This document shows positions 7,248 to 15,100 of a stretch of 16,864 nt of DNA, in pieces (the stretch's first letter is position 1; each line of letters opens with the position of its first letter). A program made the position numbers and the translations under genes. The DNA is taken from positions 1 through 16,864 of the forward strand of contig JBIKRJ010000030.1 of assembly GCA_044349205.1 (NCBI GenBank). Direction: 5' to 3'. The notes beneath the pieces are model-generated. The model saw only the letters and a program-made list of their open reading frames with translations, was not told where the DNA came from and searched no databases. The DNA comes from UBA9547 sp044349205 (GTDB lineage: Bacteria; Bacteroidota; Bacteroidia; Cytophagales; UBA9547).

Positions 7248-9707
7248 GGTGTTTTTTGTTTTCAGCAAAATGGTTTTTAGTTTCTTGTGTAGTTCTTTTG
7301 TGTCGATAGGTTTCAAGGTGAAACTGTCAAAGCCTTTTTCTTTCAATTCTTTTTTATTACTAAAATCGTCGTTGGCTGTTAGTGCCATAATGTGCACCGA
7401 GTTGCCACTTGCCCTTATTTGGCGCGTGGCCTCGTAACCATCCATCACGGGCATGTGCAAATCCATCAGTATAGCATCGAATGTGTCTTGTTGCATCAGG
7501 TTCAAAGCCTCTTTCCCATTTTCTGCAACGGCATAGGCCACGCCCCACATTTCAAGGAAAAGCGTAAGGATTTTGATGTTCAAAATGTAGTCCTCTACCA
7601 CCAATACGTTCAGCCCGGTGAGGAGTTCTTCGTTTTCTACATCGTCAGAAGTTTCTTCTTTTTTTAGCGGTGTGCCTTTGGCAAATTTTAGGTCGAAGTA
7701 AAAAGTAGAGCCCTTTTCGGGAATGCTATCCACGCCCAAGTGGCCACCTTGCAAATTGACGATGCGTTTGGAAATGGTGAGTCCCAGCCCAGTACCACCG
7801 TATTTGCGCGTGGTGTCGGCACTTGCCTGTGTGAAACGGTCGAAAATAGAATCTATTTTGTCGGACGGAATGCCAATACCAGTGTCACTAACCGAAAACT
7901 TCAGTTTTATTTCTTCGGCATTTTCTTCCAATATTTCCACATTTAGTTCTACATAGCCTTTTTCTGTAAATTTTACTGCATTGCCTAAAAGGTTGCTGAG
8001 TACTTGCCGCAATTTGAGCGGGTCGCCAATTAAGTGTTCGTTCAGTGCTGGAATTTTACCTTTTTTCAAAAGAAGGCCTTTTTCGGTGGCTGCCAGCGAA
8101 AGCATCGACAGGTTTTCTTCTATCAATTTTTCCAAGTTTATTTCACGTTTTTCAGAAGTTATTTTACCACTTTCTATTTTAGATATTTCCAAAACATTGT
8201 TTACCAACGAAAGCAGGTGATTGGCCGAAATGTGGATGTTTTCGAGATATTCTTTGTTCAGCACACCTGCATACTTTCGCATAATTAGGTTACTGTATCC
8301 AATCACGGCATTGATGGGGGTGCGTATTTCGTGGCTCATCGTAGAAAGGAACTGCGATTTCGCCTCTGCGGCCTTTTCGGCTTTTTCTTGTGCCGCCATC
8401 AGTTCTTCTTCCACCTTTTTAATGTGGTCTATATCGGTGTGGGTGCCGATAAAGCGCAGCGGATTTCCATCGTTATCGCGTTCTATGATTTTGCCGCGTG
8501 CCAAAATCCATTTGTATTGCCCATTTTTTTGCTTTAAGCGATGTTCAAGAAGGTAATATTCAGTTTGGTTGTTCAAATGTTTGGAGATTTCTTCTTCGGC
8601 TTTCTTTTTGTCGTCGGGATGCACCATTTTCTCCCATTCCGAAAAAGTGTTTTTAATTTCTTCATCCTTGTAACCAAGCATTTCTTTCCAGATGGGTGAA
8701 AAATAGGTAGTGTTGTTGGACAGGTTCCAGTCCCATACACCGTCTTTGCTGCTGTTCAAGGCAAACTTCCAGCGTTCCTCCGATTTTTCTAATTCCTCAC
8801 GGGCATTTTTCAGCGAGGTAATGTCGATGATCGAAAATTGCACCAATTCTATTTCACCTTTTATGTTGTGCACGGGGCTGTAGGTGATGGACAACCATAA
8901 CGAAAACTTGCCAGGTTGTTCCACTTTTCTTTCCACCACCGTTCGCTCTCCCTTGAAAGCCAGAGCCAGATTTTCGTTGTATGCTTTTTTCAACGATTCC
9001 AATATGTACTGTTCGCTGTCTTCGCCTGCCAGCAGTTCAATGCCCAAATAGGTAAAGACAATTTTTTTCGATTTGGCATCGGCATAATATACTTTTTTGT
9101 CTTTCCCAATCAATACAACTGCTTCGGCTGCATTTTCTATGATTTTTTCAAGACGAAACTTTATTTCTTTTTTGGCCTTTTCTTCCTCCATCAGGGCGAG
9201 GTAGAAACGATAGCACAGGTAGTTTAAGATGAAAACAGGCTGCGAAACACTTAGAAAAGTGTAAAGAAGATTGGATGGCAGTTGTTCGTGAAAATCCATA
9301 AACGAAGGAAGCGTCGCCCCAAGGTATAATTTGCCCAGCATCATTAAGGCGGTAGAAATAGTGGAAAGGGTGCCCCACACAAATCCCAACAATACATGGC
9401 AAATGATGCAAATAGTCCCCATCATAAGCACTGCTCCAAGGTTTATGTTGTGGCCTTGGCCGAATAAAAAGAATGTGAAGTTCTGGTGTGCAAATAGGTA
9501 CAAAAGAAAAAGCAGGGTGGCTGATGTGTTTTTTTTACGAATGGCAAGAAAAAGCGTGATGCCACCAACGGGTATCAAAGATGCCAGCAGTAGCTGAGAC
9601 CAAATGGGTAAATGCAAGTAAAAAACAGAAAAAATGATTTGGAAAGAAGCTGTGATGATGCAAGAAAGCTGCAGAAATCCCAACTTTTTTTCATCTAAAG
9701 TAGTCAT
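7230..9707 (-). CDS. Membrane hybrid histidine kinase with PAS and receiver domains
   Basis: This 825-residue two-component sensor autophosphorylates on His and passes the phosphate to its own receiver Asp. About six membrane segments lie in residues 10-172. A PAS-like region follows (about 185-300), then a PAS_3/PAC domain (about 312-432: DGVWDWN, FIGTHTDI) and a short coiled coil. The HisKA domain has His459 in SHEIRTP. The ATPase domain has the N box around Asn576, the G1 box DTGIGIP (608-614) and the G2 box GGTGLGLT (637-644). A C-terminal receiver carries Glu705/Asp706, phospho-acceptor Asp749 in LMDLHMP, Thr777 and Lys799. There is no output domain, so a separate response regulator or Hpt protein is expected, but none is in the window. 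The frame opens at an ATG at 9761. The ATG at 9707 is preferred because the promoter at 9741-9771 lies downstream of the earlier ATG. Confidence 0.92.
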   Translation of the reverse strand: MTTLDEKKLGFLQLSCIITASFQIIFSVFYLHLPIWSQLLLASLIPVGGITLFLAIRKKNTSATLLFLLYLFAHQNFTFFLFGQGHNINLGAVLMMGTICIICHVLLGFVWGTLSTISTALMMLGKLYLGATLPSFMDFHEQLPSNLLYTFLSVSQPVFILNYLCYRFYLALMEEEKAKKEIKFRLEKIIENAAEAVVLIGKDKKVYYADAKSKKIVFTYLGIELLAGEDSEQYILESLKKAYNENLALAFKGERTVVERKVEQPGKFSLWLSITYSPVHNIKGEIELVQFSIIDITSLKNAREELEKSEERWKFALNSSKDGVWDWNLSNNTTYFSPIWKEMLGYKDEEIKNTFSEWEKMVHPDDKKKAEEEISKHLNNQTEYYLLEHRLKQKNGQYKWILARGKIIERDNDGNPLRFIGTHTDIDHIKKVEEELMAAQEKAEKAAEAKSQFLSTMSHEIRTPINAVIGYSNLIMRKYAGVLNKEYLENIHISANHLLSLVNNVLEISKIESGKITSEKREINLEKLIEENLSMLSLAATEKGLLLKKGKIPALNEHLIGDPLKLRQVLSNLLGNAVKFTEKGYVELNVEILEENAEEIKLKFSVSDTGIGIPSDKIDSIFDRFTQASADTTRKYGGTGLGLTISKRIVNLQGGHLGVDSIPEKGSTFYFDLKFAKGTPLKKEETSDDVENEELLTGLNVLVVEDYILNIKILTLFLEMWGVAYAVAENGKEALNLMQQDTFDAILMDLHMPVMDGYEATRQIRASGNSVHIMALTANDDFSNKKELKEKGFDSFTLKPIDTKELHKKLKTILLKTKNTSANNS

Positions 9708-9740
9708 TTTGACCTTTTTTAAGAATATGCTAACCTCATC

Positions 9741-9771
9741 GCAAAGTACAATATTTGCCAATTAGTACAAT
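9741..9771 (-). promoter_or_regulatory. Probable promoter of the histidine kinase
   Basis: On the minus strand attg (9771-9768) is followed after 19 nt by tactttgc (9748-9741). This has the same layout as the cysE promoter but is one T shorter than TAnnTTTG. Transcription would start around 9735, giving a leader of about 25-30 nt to the ATG at 9707 and excluding the ATG at 9761. Confidence 0.45.
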
Positions 9772-9788
9772 GCAAAGGTTTATTTCTA

Positions 9789-9796
9789 TAATTTTG
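9789..9796 (+). promoter_or_regulatory. Possible -7 box of the gmd promoter
   Basis: taattttg is a full match to the Bacteroidota -7 consensus TAnnTTTG, 25 bp upstream of the gmd ATG. No TTTG is found at the expected -33 position (9766-9769 reads taca), so the promoter may be weak or activator-dependent. It lies back-to-back with the kinase promoter. Confidence 0.4.
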
Positions 9797-9821
9797 AATT
9801 TCGAATACTACTTTAAAGACA

Positions 9822-10934
9822 ATGAAAAAGGCATTAATTACAGGAATTACGGGGCAGGACGGCGCTTATTTGTCTGAATTACTTCTGAGTAAGGGTTATG
9901 AAGTGCACGGTATTAAACGCAGAACTTCGCTTATAAATACCGAAAGGATTGACCATCTTTACCAAGATCCTCATGAGAAAAATGTCAAATTCAAGTTGCA
10001 CTACGGCGATTTGACCGATTCTACCAATGTCATTCGCATCATTCAAGAAATTCAGCCCGACGAGATTTACAACCTTGGGGCCATGTCGCACGTGAAAGTA
10101 AGTTTCGATATGCCAGAATATGTTGCTGATGTGGACGGGGTAGGAACCCTCAGAATTTTGGAAGCAGTTCGTCTATTGGGTTTGAAAGATAAAGTGCGCA
10201 TTTATCAGGCTTCAACCTCTGAACTATATGGCAAAGTACAAGAAGTACCGCAAAGCGAAAAAACTCCTTTTTATCCCCGTTCGCCATACGCAGTAGCCAA
10301 AATGTATGCATTTTGGATTACGGTAAACTATCGCGAGGCCTATGATATATACGCCTGTAATGGCATACTTTTCAACCACGAGTCACCCATCAGGGGCGAA
10401 ACTTTTGTAACTAGGAAAATTACACGCGCCACTTCTCGCATTGCCATAGGCTTGCAGGATAAACTTTTCTTGGGTAACCTGAATGCAAAACGTGATTGGG
10501 GTCATGCCAAAGATTATGTAGAAGCTATGTGGTTGATATTGCAACAGCCTGCTGCGGAAGACTATGTGATTGCGACGGGTGTTACCACTACAGTACGCGA
10601 TTTTGTGATTATGTCTTTCCAGCATGTAGGCATCGAACTTGAATTTTCAGGTGAGGGCGAAAATGAGATAGGAAAAGTAAAATCGTGCAGCAATCCCGAA
10701 TACAAGTTGCCAGTGGGCAAGGAAGTAGTGGCGGTTGATAAGAATTACTATCGTCCTACCGAGGTCGATTTGCTTATAGGCGATCCTACCAAATCTAAAA
10801 CAAAATTGGGCTGGAAACCCAAACACGATTTGAAAAGTTTGGTCAATGACATGATGACAAGCGACTTGAATCTCTTCAAACGCGATTTGTATCTGAAGGA
10901 GGGCGGACACAAAATCTTGAACTACGCCGAATAA
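9822..10934 (+). CDS. gmd: GDP-mannose 4,6-dehydratase
   Basis: Gmd converts GDP-D-mannose to GDP-4-keto-6-deoxy-D-mannose, the first step to GDP-L-fucose and related 6-deoxyhexoses, in the cytoplasm. The 370-residue extended SDR has the NADP-binding motif GITGQDG (8-14), the RRTSLINTERIDHLY segment (33-47) and the NLGAMSHVKVSF motif (84-95). Catalytic residues are Thr132 with Glu134 in STSELYG, and Tyr156/Lys160 in YAVAK. NHESPIRGETFVTRKI and the ending of the protein are typical of Gmd. Length fits the family. It is the first of a gmd-fcl pair, and a -7 box lies just upstream. Confidence 0.96.
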   Translation: MKKALITGITGQDGAYLSELLLSKGYEVHGIKRRTSLINTERIDHLYQDPHEKNVKFKLHYGDLTDSTNVIRIIQEIQPDEIYNLGAMSHVKVSFDMPEYVADVDGVGTLRILEAVRLLGLKDKVRIYQASTSELYGKVQEVPQSEKTPFYPRSPYAVAKMYAFWITVNYREAYDIYACNGILFNHESPIRGETFVTRKITRATSRIAIGLQDKLFLGNLNAKRDWGHAKDYVEAMWLILQQPAAEDYVIATGVTTTVRDFVIMSFQHVGIELEFSGEGENEIGKVKSCSNPEYKLPVGKEVVAVDKNYYRPTEVDLLIGDPTKSKTKLGWKPKHDLKSLVNDMMTSDLNLFKRDLYLKEGGHKILNYAE

Positions 10935-10980
10935 ATCTAAGATTTGGCCTTTCAATGGCTTCGACCAATCATCTGCAAGA

Positions 10981-11910
10981 ATGCAAAAAACGGATAAAAT
11001 TTACGTGGCAGGCCACCGCGGCATGGTGGGCTCTGCTATTGTGCGAAAACTGCAAAAAGAGGGTTTCCTCAATATTGTTACCCGCACATCAAAAGAATTG
11101 GATTTGCGCAACCAACAAGCGGTATCAGAGTTTTTTGAAACTGAAAAACCTGATTATGTAGTATTGGCAGCGGCTCGTGTTGGCGGTATTCATGCCAACA
11201 ATACTTTTCGTGCCGATTTTATTTACGACAATTTGATGATTGAATGCAACATCATTCATCAATCGTATGTACACAAGGTTAAAAAACTCCTTTTTTTAGG
11301 CTCATCCTGCATTTACCCCAAGCTTGCACCTCAGCCAATGAAAGAAAACGCATTGCTGACGGGTGTTTTGGAATATACGAACGAACCCTATGCTATAGCC
11401 AAAATTGCGGGTATCAAACTGTGTGAAAACTACCGTTTGCAATACGGCTGCAATTTTATCTCGGCCATGCCCACCAACTTGTATGGCCCCAACGACAATT
11501 ACGATTTGAACAATTCGCATGTGTTGCCAGCACTCATCCGCAAAATTCATACTGCCAAAAAAGAGAGCAAATCTTCTGTAGAAGTATGGGGCACTGGCAC
11601 TCCCAAGCGCGAGTTTTTGCATGTCGACGATTTGGCCGATGCATGTTTCTATTTACTTCAAAATTACAATGGTATCGAATTGGTCAATGTAGGTTGTGGC
11701 GAAGATTTGTCGATTGGCGAATTGGCTCAAATGGTAAAAGAAGTAGTGGGCTTCGAAGGCGAGTTGCATTTCGATACGAGCAAACCAGATGGCACGCCAA
11801 GAAAATTGATGGATGTGAGCAAATTGGCTGAAATTGGCTGGAAAGCTAAAATTGGGTTGCGTGAAGGGATTTCAACGGTGTATGAAGAAGATGTGAAAAA
11901 CGTTTTCTAA
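10981..11910 (+). CDS. fcl: GDP-L-fucose synthase
   Basis: This epimerase/reductase (also called WcaG) uses NADPH to turn GDP-4-keto-6-deoxy-D-mannose into GDP-L-fucose, the step directly after Gmd. The 309-residue SDR has the dinucleotide motif AGHRGMVGSAI (10-20), AAARVGGIHANN (63-74) and the active site GSSCIYPK (107-114). Catalytic Tyr137/Lys141 lie in EPYAIAK. NLYGPNDNYDLNNSHVLPAL and GTGTPKREFLHVDDLA are family signatures. Length is normal. It starts 46 bp after gmd in the same direction and is probably co-transcribed with it. An overlapping frame starting at 10955 is a shadow. Confidence 0.96.
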   Translation: MQKTDKIYVAGHRGMVGSAIVRKLQKEGFLNIVTRTSKELDLRNQQAVSEFFETEKPDYVVLAAARVGGIHANNTFRADFIYDNLMIECNIIHQSYVHKVKKLLFLGSSCIYPKLAPQPMKENALLTGVLEYTNEPYAIAKIAGIKLCENYRLQYGCNFISAMPTNLYGPNDNYDLNNSHVLPALIRKIHTAKKESKSSVEVWGTGTPKREFLHVDDLADACFYLLQNYNGIELVNVGCGEDLSIGELAQMVKEVVGFEGELHFDTSKPDGTPRKLMDVSKLAEIGWKAKIGLREGISTVYEEDVKNVF

Positions 11911-11998
11911 GCTAAAATTTCAGCCACACTCTTTCCTTTTACACTTTTCGACAGGCTTTAACAAGTGCTTTTTGAAAGCCAATCTTTGAAAATGAATG

Positions 11999-12020
11999 GT
12001 TTCTGTAGGGAAACAGAAAC
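11999..12020 (+). terminator. Hairpin between fcl and the giant repeat gene
   Basis: gtttctgt (11999-12006) pairs perfectly with acagaaac (12013-12020) around a 6-nt loop. It lies 88 bp after the fcl stop and 82 bp before the next start. No immediate T-tract follows, but acattttcttatttttt comes 12-28 nt later. It may separate the two transcription units. The rest of 11911-12101 is AT-rich, with a weak -7-like tagattttg at 12061-12069. Confidence 0.35.
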
Positions 12021-12101
12021 AAAATCATCGACATTTTCTTATTTTTTAGCTTACTTAGCCTAGATTTTGGACTATTAAGTCTAAGTAAAATAATATTCTG
12101 A

Positions 12102-15100
12102 TTGTTTAAGAAGTTTTTTTACAGCCTAATTTTTCTGGCGCTTCAGTTTTTTTATTCGACTGTAGCCTCAGGCCAAATCAGCATTGTCAGTCCGGCTGTG
12201 TTTGCAGGTCCAAGTATTCCCGACAACAACGATGTGGACAGTCCTTATGTATTGTGTACTGATACTGTTTTGTTGCAAAGCCAATCCCTCGCGCAAAACT
12301 GGGTTAATCTGAGCCCCAATTCGGCCGATTATGAAATTTTAGCTGGCGGTGGTGTCAATACCTTCTTAAGAGTTAGACTGAAAACATCTTCTGTTGTGTC
12401 CTTCACTTGGAAAAAAAGTGGGCAGGTAAGCTATAGTATATACATAAGAAAGCAAAAACCAACTTTGCCACTAGCAGGGCAAGACACCACCATTTGCCAA
12501 AATTCACTCAAGCTGTATGCCAACAAGCCTGTAATTGGCTCGGGAAAATGGTTTTCACTGCGAGGTGCTGTTTTTCAAAACGACACCCAACACGACACGC
12601 GTGCACTGCAACTGCCAACCGAAAAGGACACCTTAGTTTGGCAAATATCTACTCCTGTTTGCGGTGCCTTGTCTGACACCTTGGTCTTGGACAATCAAAG
12701 TCCGTCCTCACCAAATGCCGGCATTGACCAGTTTGTGTGTGTGGATACCGTGATGCTTCAGGCCTCGGCTCTATTGCCTAAGGAAAAGGGAAAGTGGACT
12801 GTGATTGGTGGGGCAAATGTGCAAATAGCCACGCCCGATTCTGTGCAGACATTTGCCTACGGATTGTCGGGGCTAAGCAAATTTGTGTGGCAGGTGACCA
12901 AAAGTGAGACCTGCACCTTGCGCGACACAGTGCAAATCCAATACACAAAAGTGGATACTGCGAATATTTTAACTCAAGATAAATCTCTGTGCACTAATAA
13001 ATTAGACATAGAAGCTAATAATTTGGCTGGTCAGTGGAACATTTTAAAAGGAGGCGGTACGGTTCTATTGCCAAATGTAAGGAAAACTGTGGTGGAAGGT
13101 CTTTCTGCCGACACCAACTTGCTGGTGTGGGAAGTGAAAAATGGATATTGCCCTACCACTTACGACACCCTTTTGCTTTTAAACAAGACCGTGGCCAAAC
13201 CAATCATTTCCGATTCCTGTTTCCTAAGTCCTTTCAGTAGTACATTAAGTTTGAATTTGCGTAGCAGTTTGAAATCCAACGAAACAGGAATTTGGACTTC
13301 CCAAAGCGCACCGGTTGCGGTTTCTGAAATCGATTTGCAAAACAATCTATTGAACCAGTCGGCAACTTTCAGCCCAAAAGAAACGGGTGAATATAATTTT
13401 ATGTATAAAGCTTCCAATGGCTTATGTAGCGACAGTGCTTTCAATCTTTACTACCTTATAACTAAAGCCGAACTGCAGTCCGATACTTGTATTTACACCG
13501 AACAGCTTACTGCAAATTTTTCACTGCGTCCTAAAATTTTGCCAAATGCAAATGAATTGCCAAGATGGATACTTCCCAACAACCAAGTGGCAGATAGTCT
13601 TACCATTCACCAAAACTTGCCAGTAGGGTATTATAGATTTGTGTACGGCATACGCAATGCCCTTTGCAATTCTTGCGAAAAATGTCATCTCGCGAATTAC
13701 GACACCATGTATGTACGCATTGTGAACAAGGCCAAAATTGTACCTAACGCATCTGTTTGCACGACTGATAGTGTTCTGGCCCTTTTGGGAAATGTACTGC
13801 AAACTGGCGATTTGGGTACTTGGTCTTCGCCGCAAGCCTTGACTTTCTCATCGGCTGCTTCAAACAGTACCAATGTGGGGTCAATGTCATTTGGGAGCAA
13901 CAAGGTTTTCTGGACGGTATCGAATGGCAATTGTGCGAGCTCAGATTCACTTTTTGTTTACAGACTTTCAAAACCAATGGCGGGTAGCGACAAGTGTTAC
14001 AAAGCGGGTATTGCCCAGTCGGACACTTTGCTTGCCACAAGTCCAAAAGCCAATGAAATAGGCGAATGGTTTTATTCATCAGTAGGAAACGATATAGTTT
14101 TTGTGCCCCTTTCCAATACTAATGGTTTGGTTGCCAATACTCAAAATGCACGAAAAGGGTCTTTTTCGGTGCAATGGCGTATTTCTTCAGTGCAATGTCC
14201 TGCAGGTTTTTCCGACGAATTGAAATTGAATGTGATTAGCAACCCTGAAGTGCCCAACGATACATTTTTTGTGCTTCCTGCGCAGCCTCGCTCTATCAAA
14301 GCATTGTCGCTCATCGACCCAATTATGGAAAACCAGCGTTGGTTGATTGCACCGTCCAATGTGGTTTCAAACTCGGCGACTTTGCAGCTTTCCGATACAC
14401 TCAAATCGGGGGTTTATCCTTTTGTATATCAAATTTCCGACAAACAAAATATCTGCAGTTTTTCTGCCAATTTCAATGTTACCTTTCTTTCCAAGCCCAC
14501 TATTTTGGCTACAACTTGTTTGAAATCGGCCAGTGATGTGCTGCTTCGCGCCAAGTCTCCTGCATTGGGCGAAATAGGAACTTGGAAGGTAGATACTTTG
14601 GGTTTGCCCCAGTACGCTGACAACAGTCTGAATGCCGATAGTTTGCTGCTTTTTGGTCTAAAACCACAGAAATACAAGGTTTTTTGGATAATCAGTTTGG
14701 GCAAATACTCGGTAAAAGATTCACTTCTTTTTACCAATTTAAGCAAGTTCACGCTTTCTTTCCAATCGCTGTGCGTGCAAGAAAAGCAGGTTGAACTTAA
14801 ACCTGATGCTTTGTTTCCAGCATTAAGACCTTATGAAACGGCATATTGGGTGAAGAAAAACGCGAATGCAGTAGGCGTTTTGTCAAAAGGCAATGCACTT
14901 TTCGATACTTTGACGCAACTGCAACCCAGCCAACAAATGTTGGGACTTGTTGTAAAAGACATGAATGAAAGTTGTGCCGATACAGCTTTTGTAAAACTAA
15001 CGGTTGTGAGCAAGGCCAAGGCCTTTGCTGAATCGCCTATATGTTCCAATAGCTCTTTTGCGCTGGTAAATGCCACCAATACCCCCAACGCTTCTGAAAC

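Noticed and set aside
9708..9761. The longest kinase frame starting at the ATG at 9761
   Set aside because: The likely promoter lies within and upstream of these codons, and the extra 18 residues add no recognisable feature. The ATG at 9707 was chosen.
11942..11980. Short inverted repeats just after fcl (cactt/aagtg and ggcttt/aaagcc) as a terminator
   Set aside because: The stems are 5-6 bp with loops of about 15 nt, too weak to call. The 8-bp stem at 11999-12020 is the better candidate.
13674..13688. A CEKCH sequence, formally a CxxCH haem-c motif, inside the giant repeat protein
   Set aside because: It occurs once, within CNSCEKCH in one Ig-like repeat, with no cytochrome-like context. 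It is most likely a local Cys-rich loop.
13160..14752. Several minus-strand frames of 70-111 residues opposite the giant gene
   Set aside because: They are short, mutually overlapping and lack motifs, whereas the plus-strand frame is continuous with clear periodic repeats.
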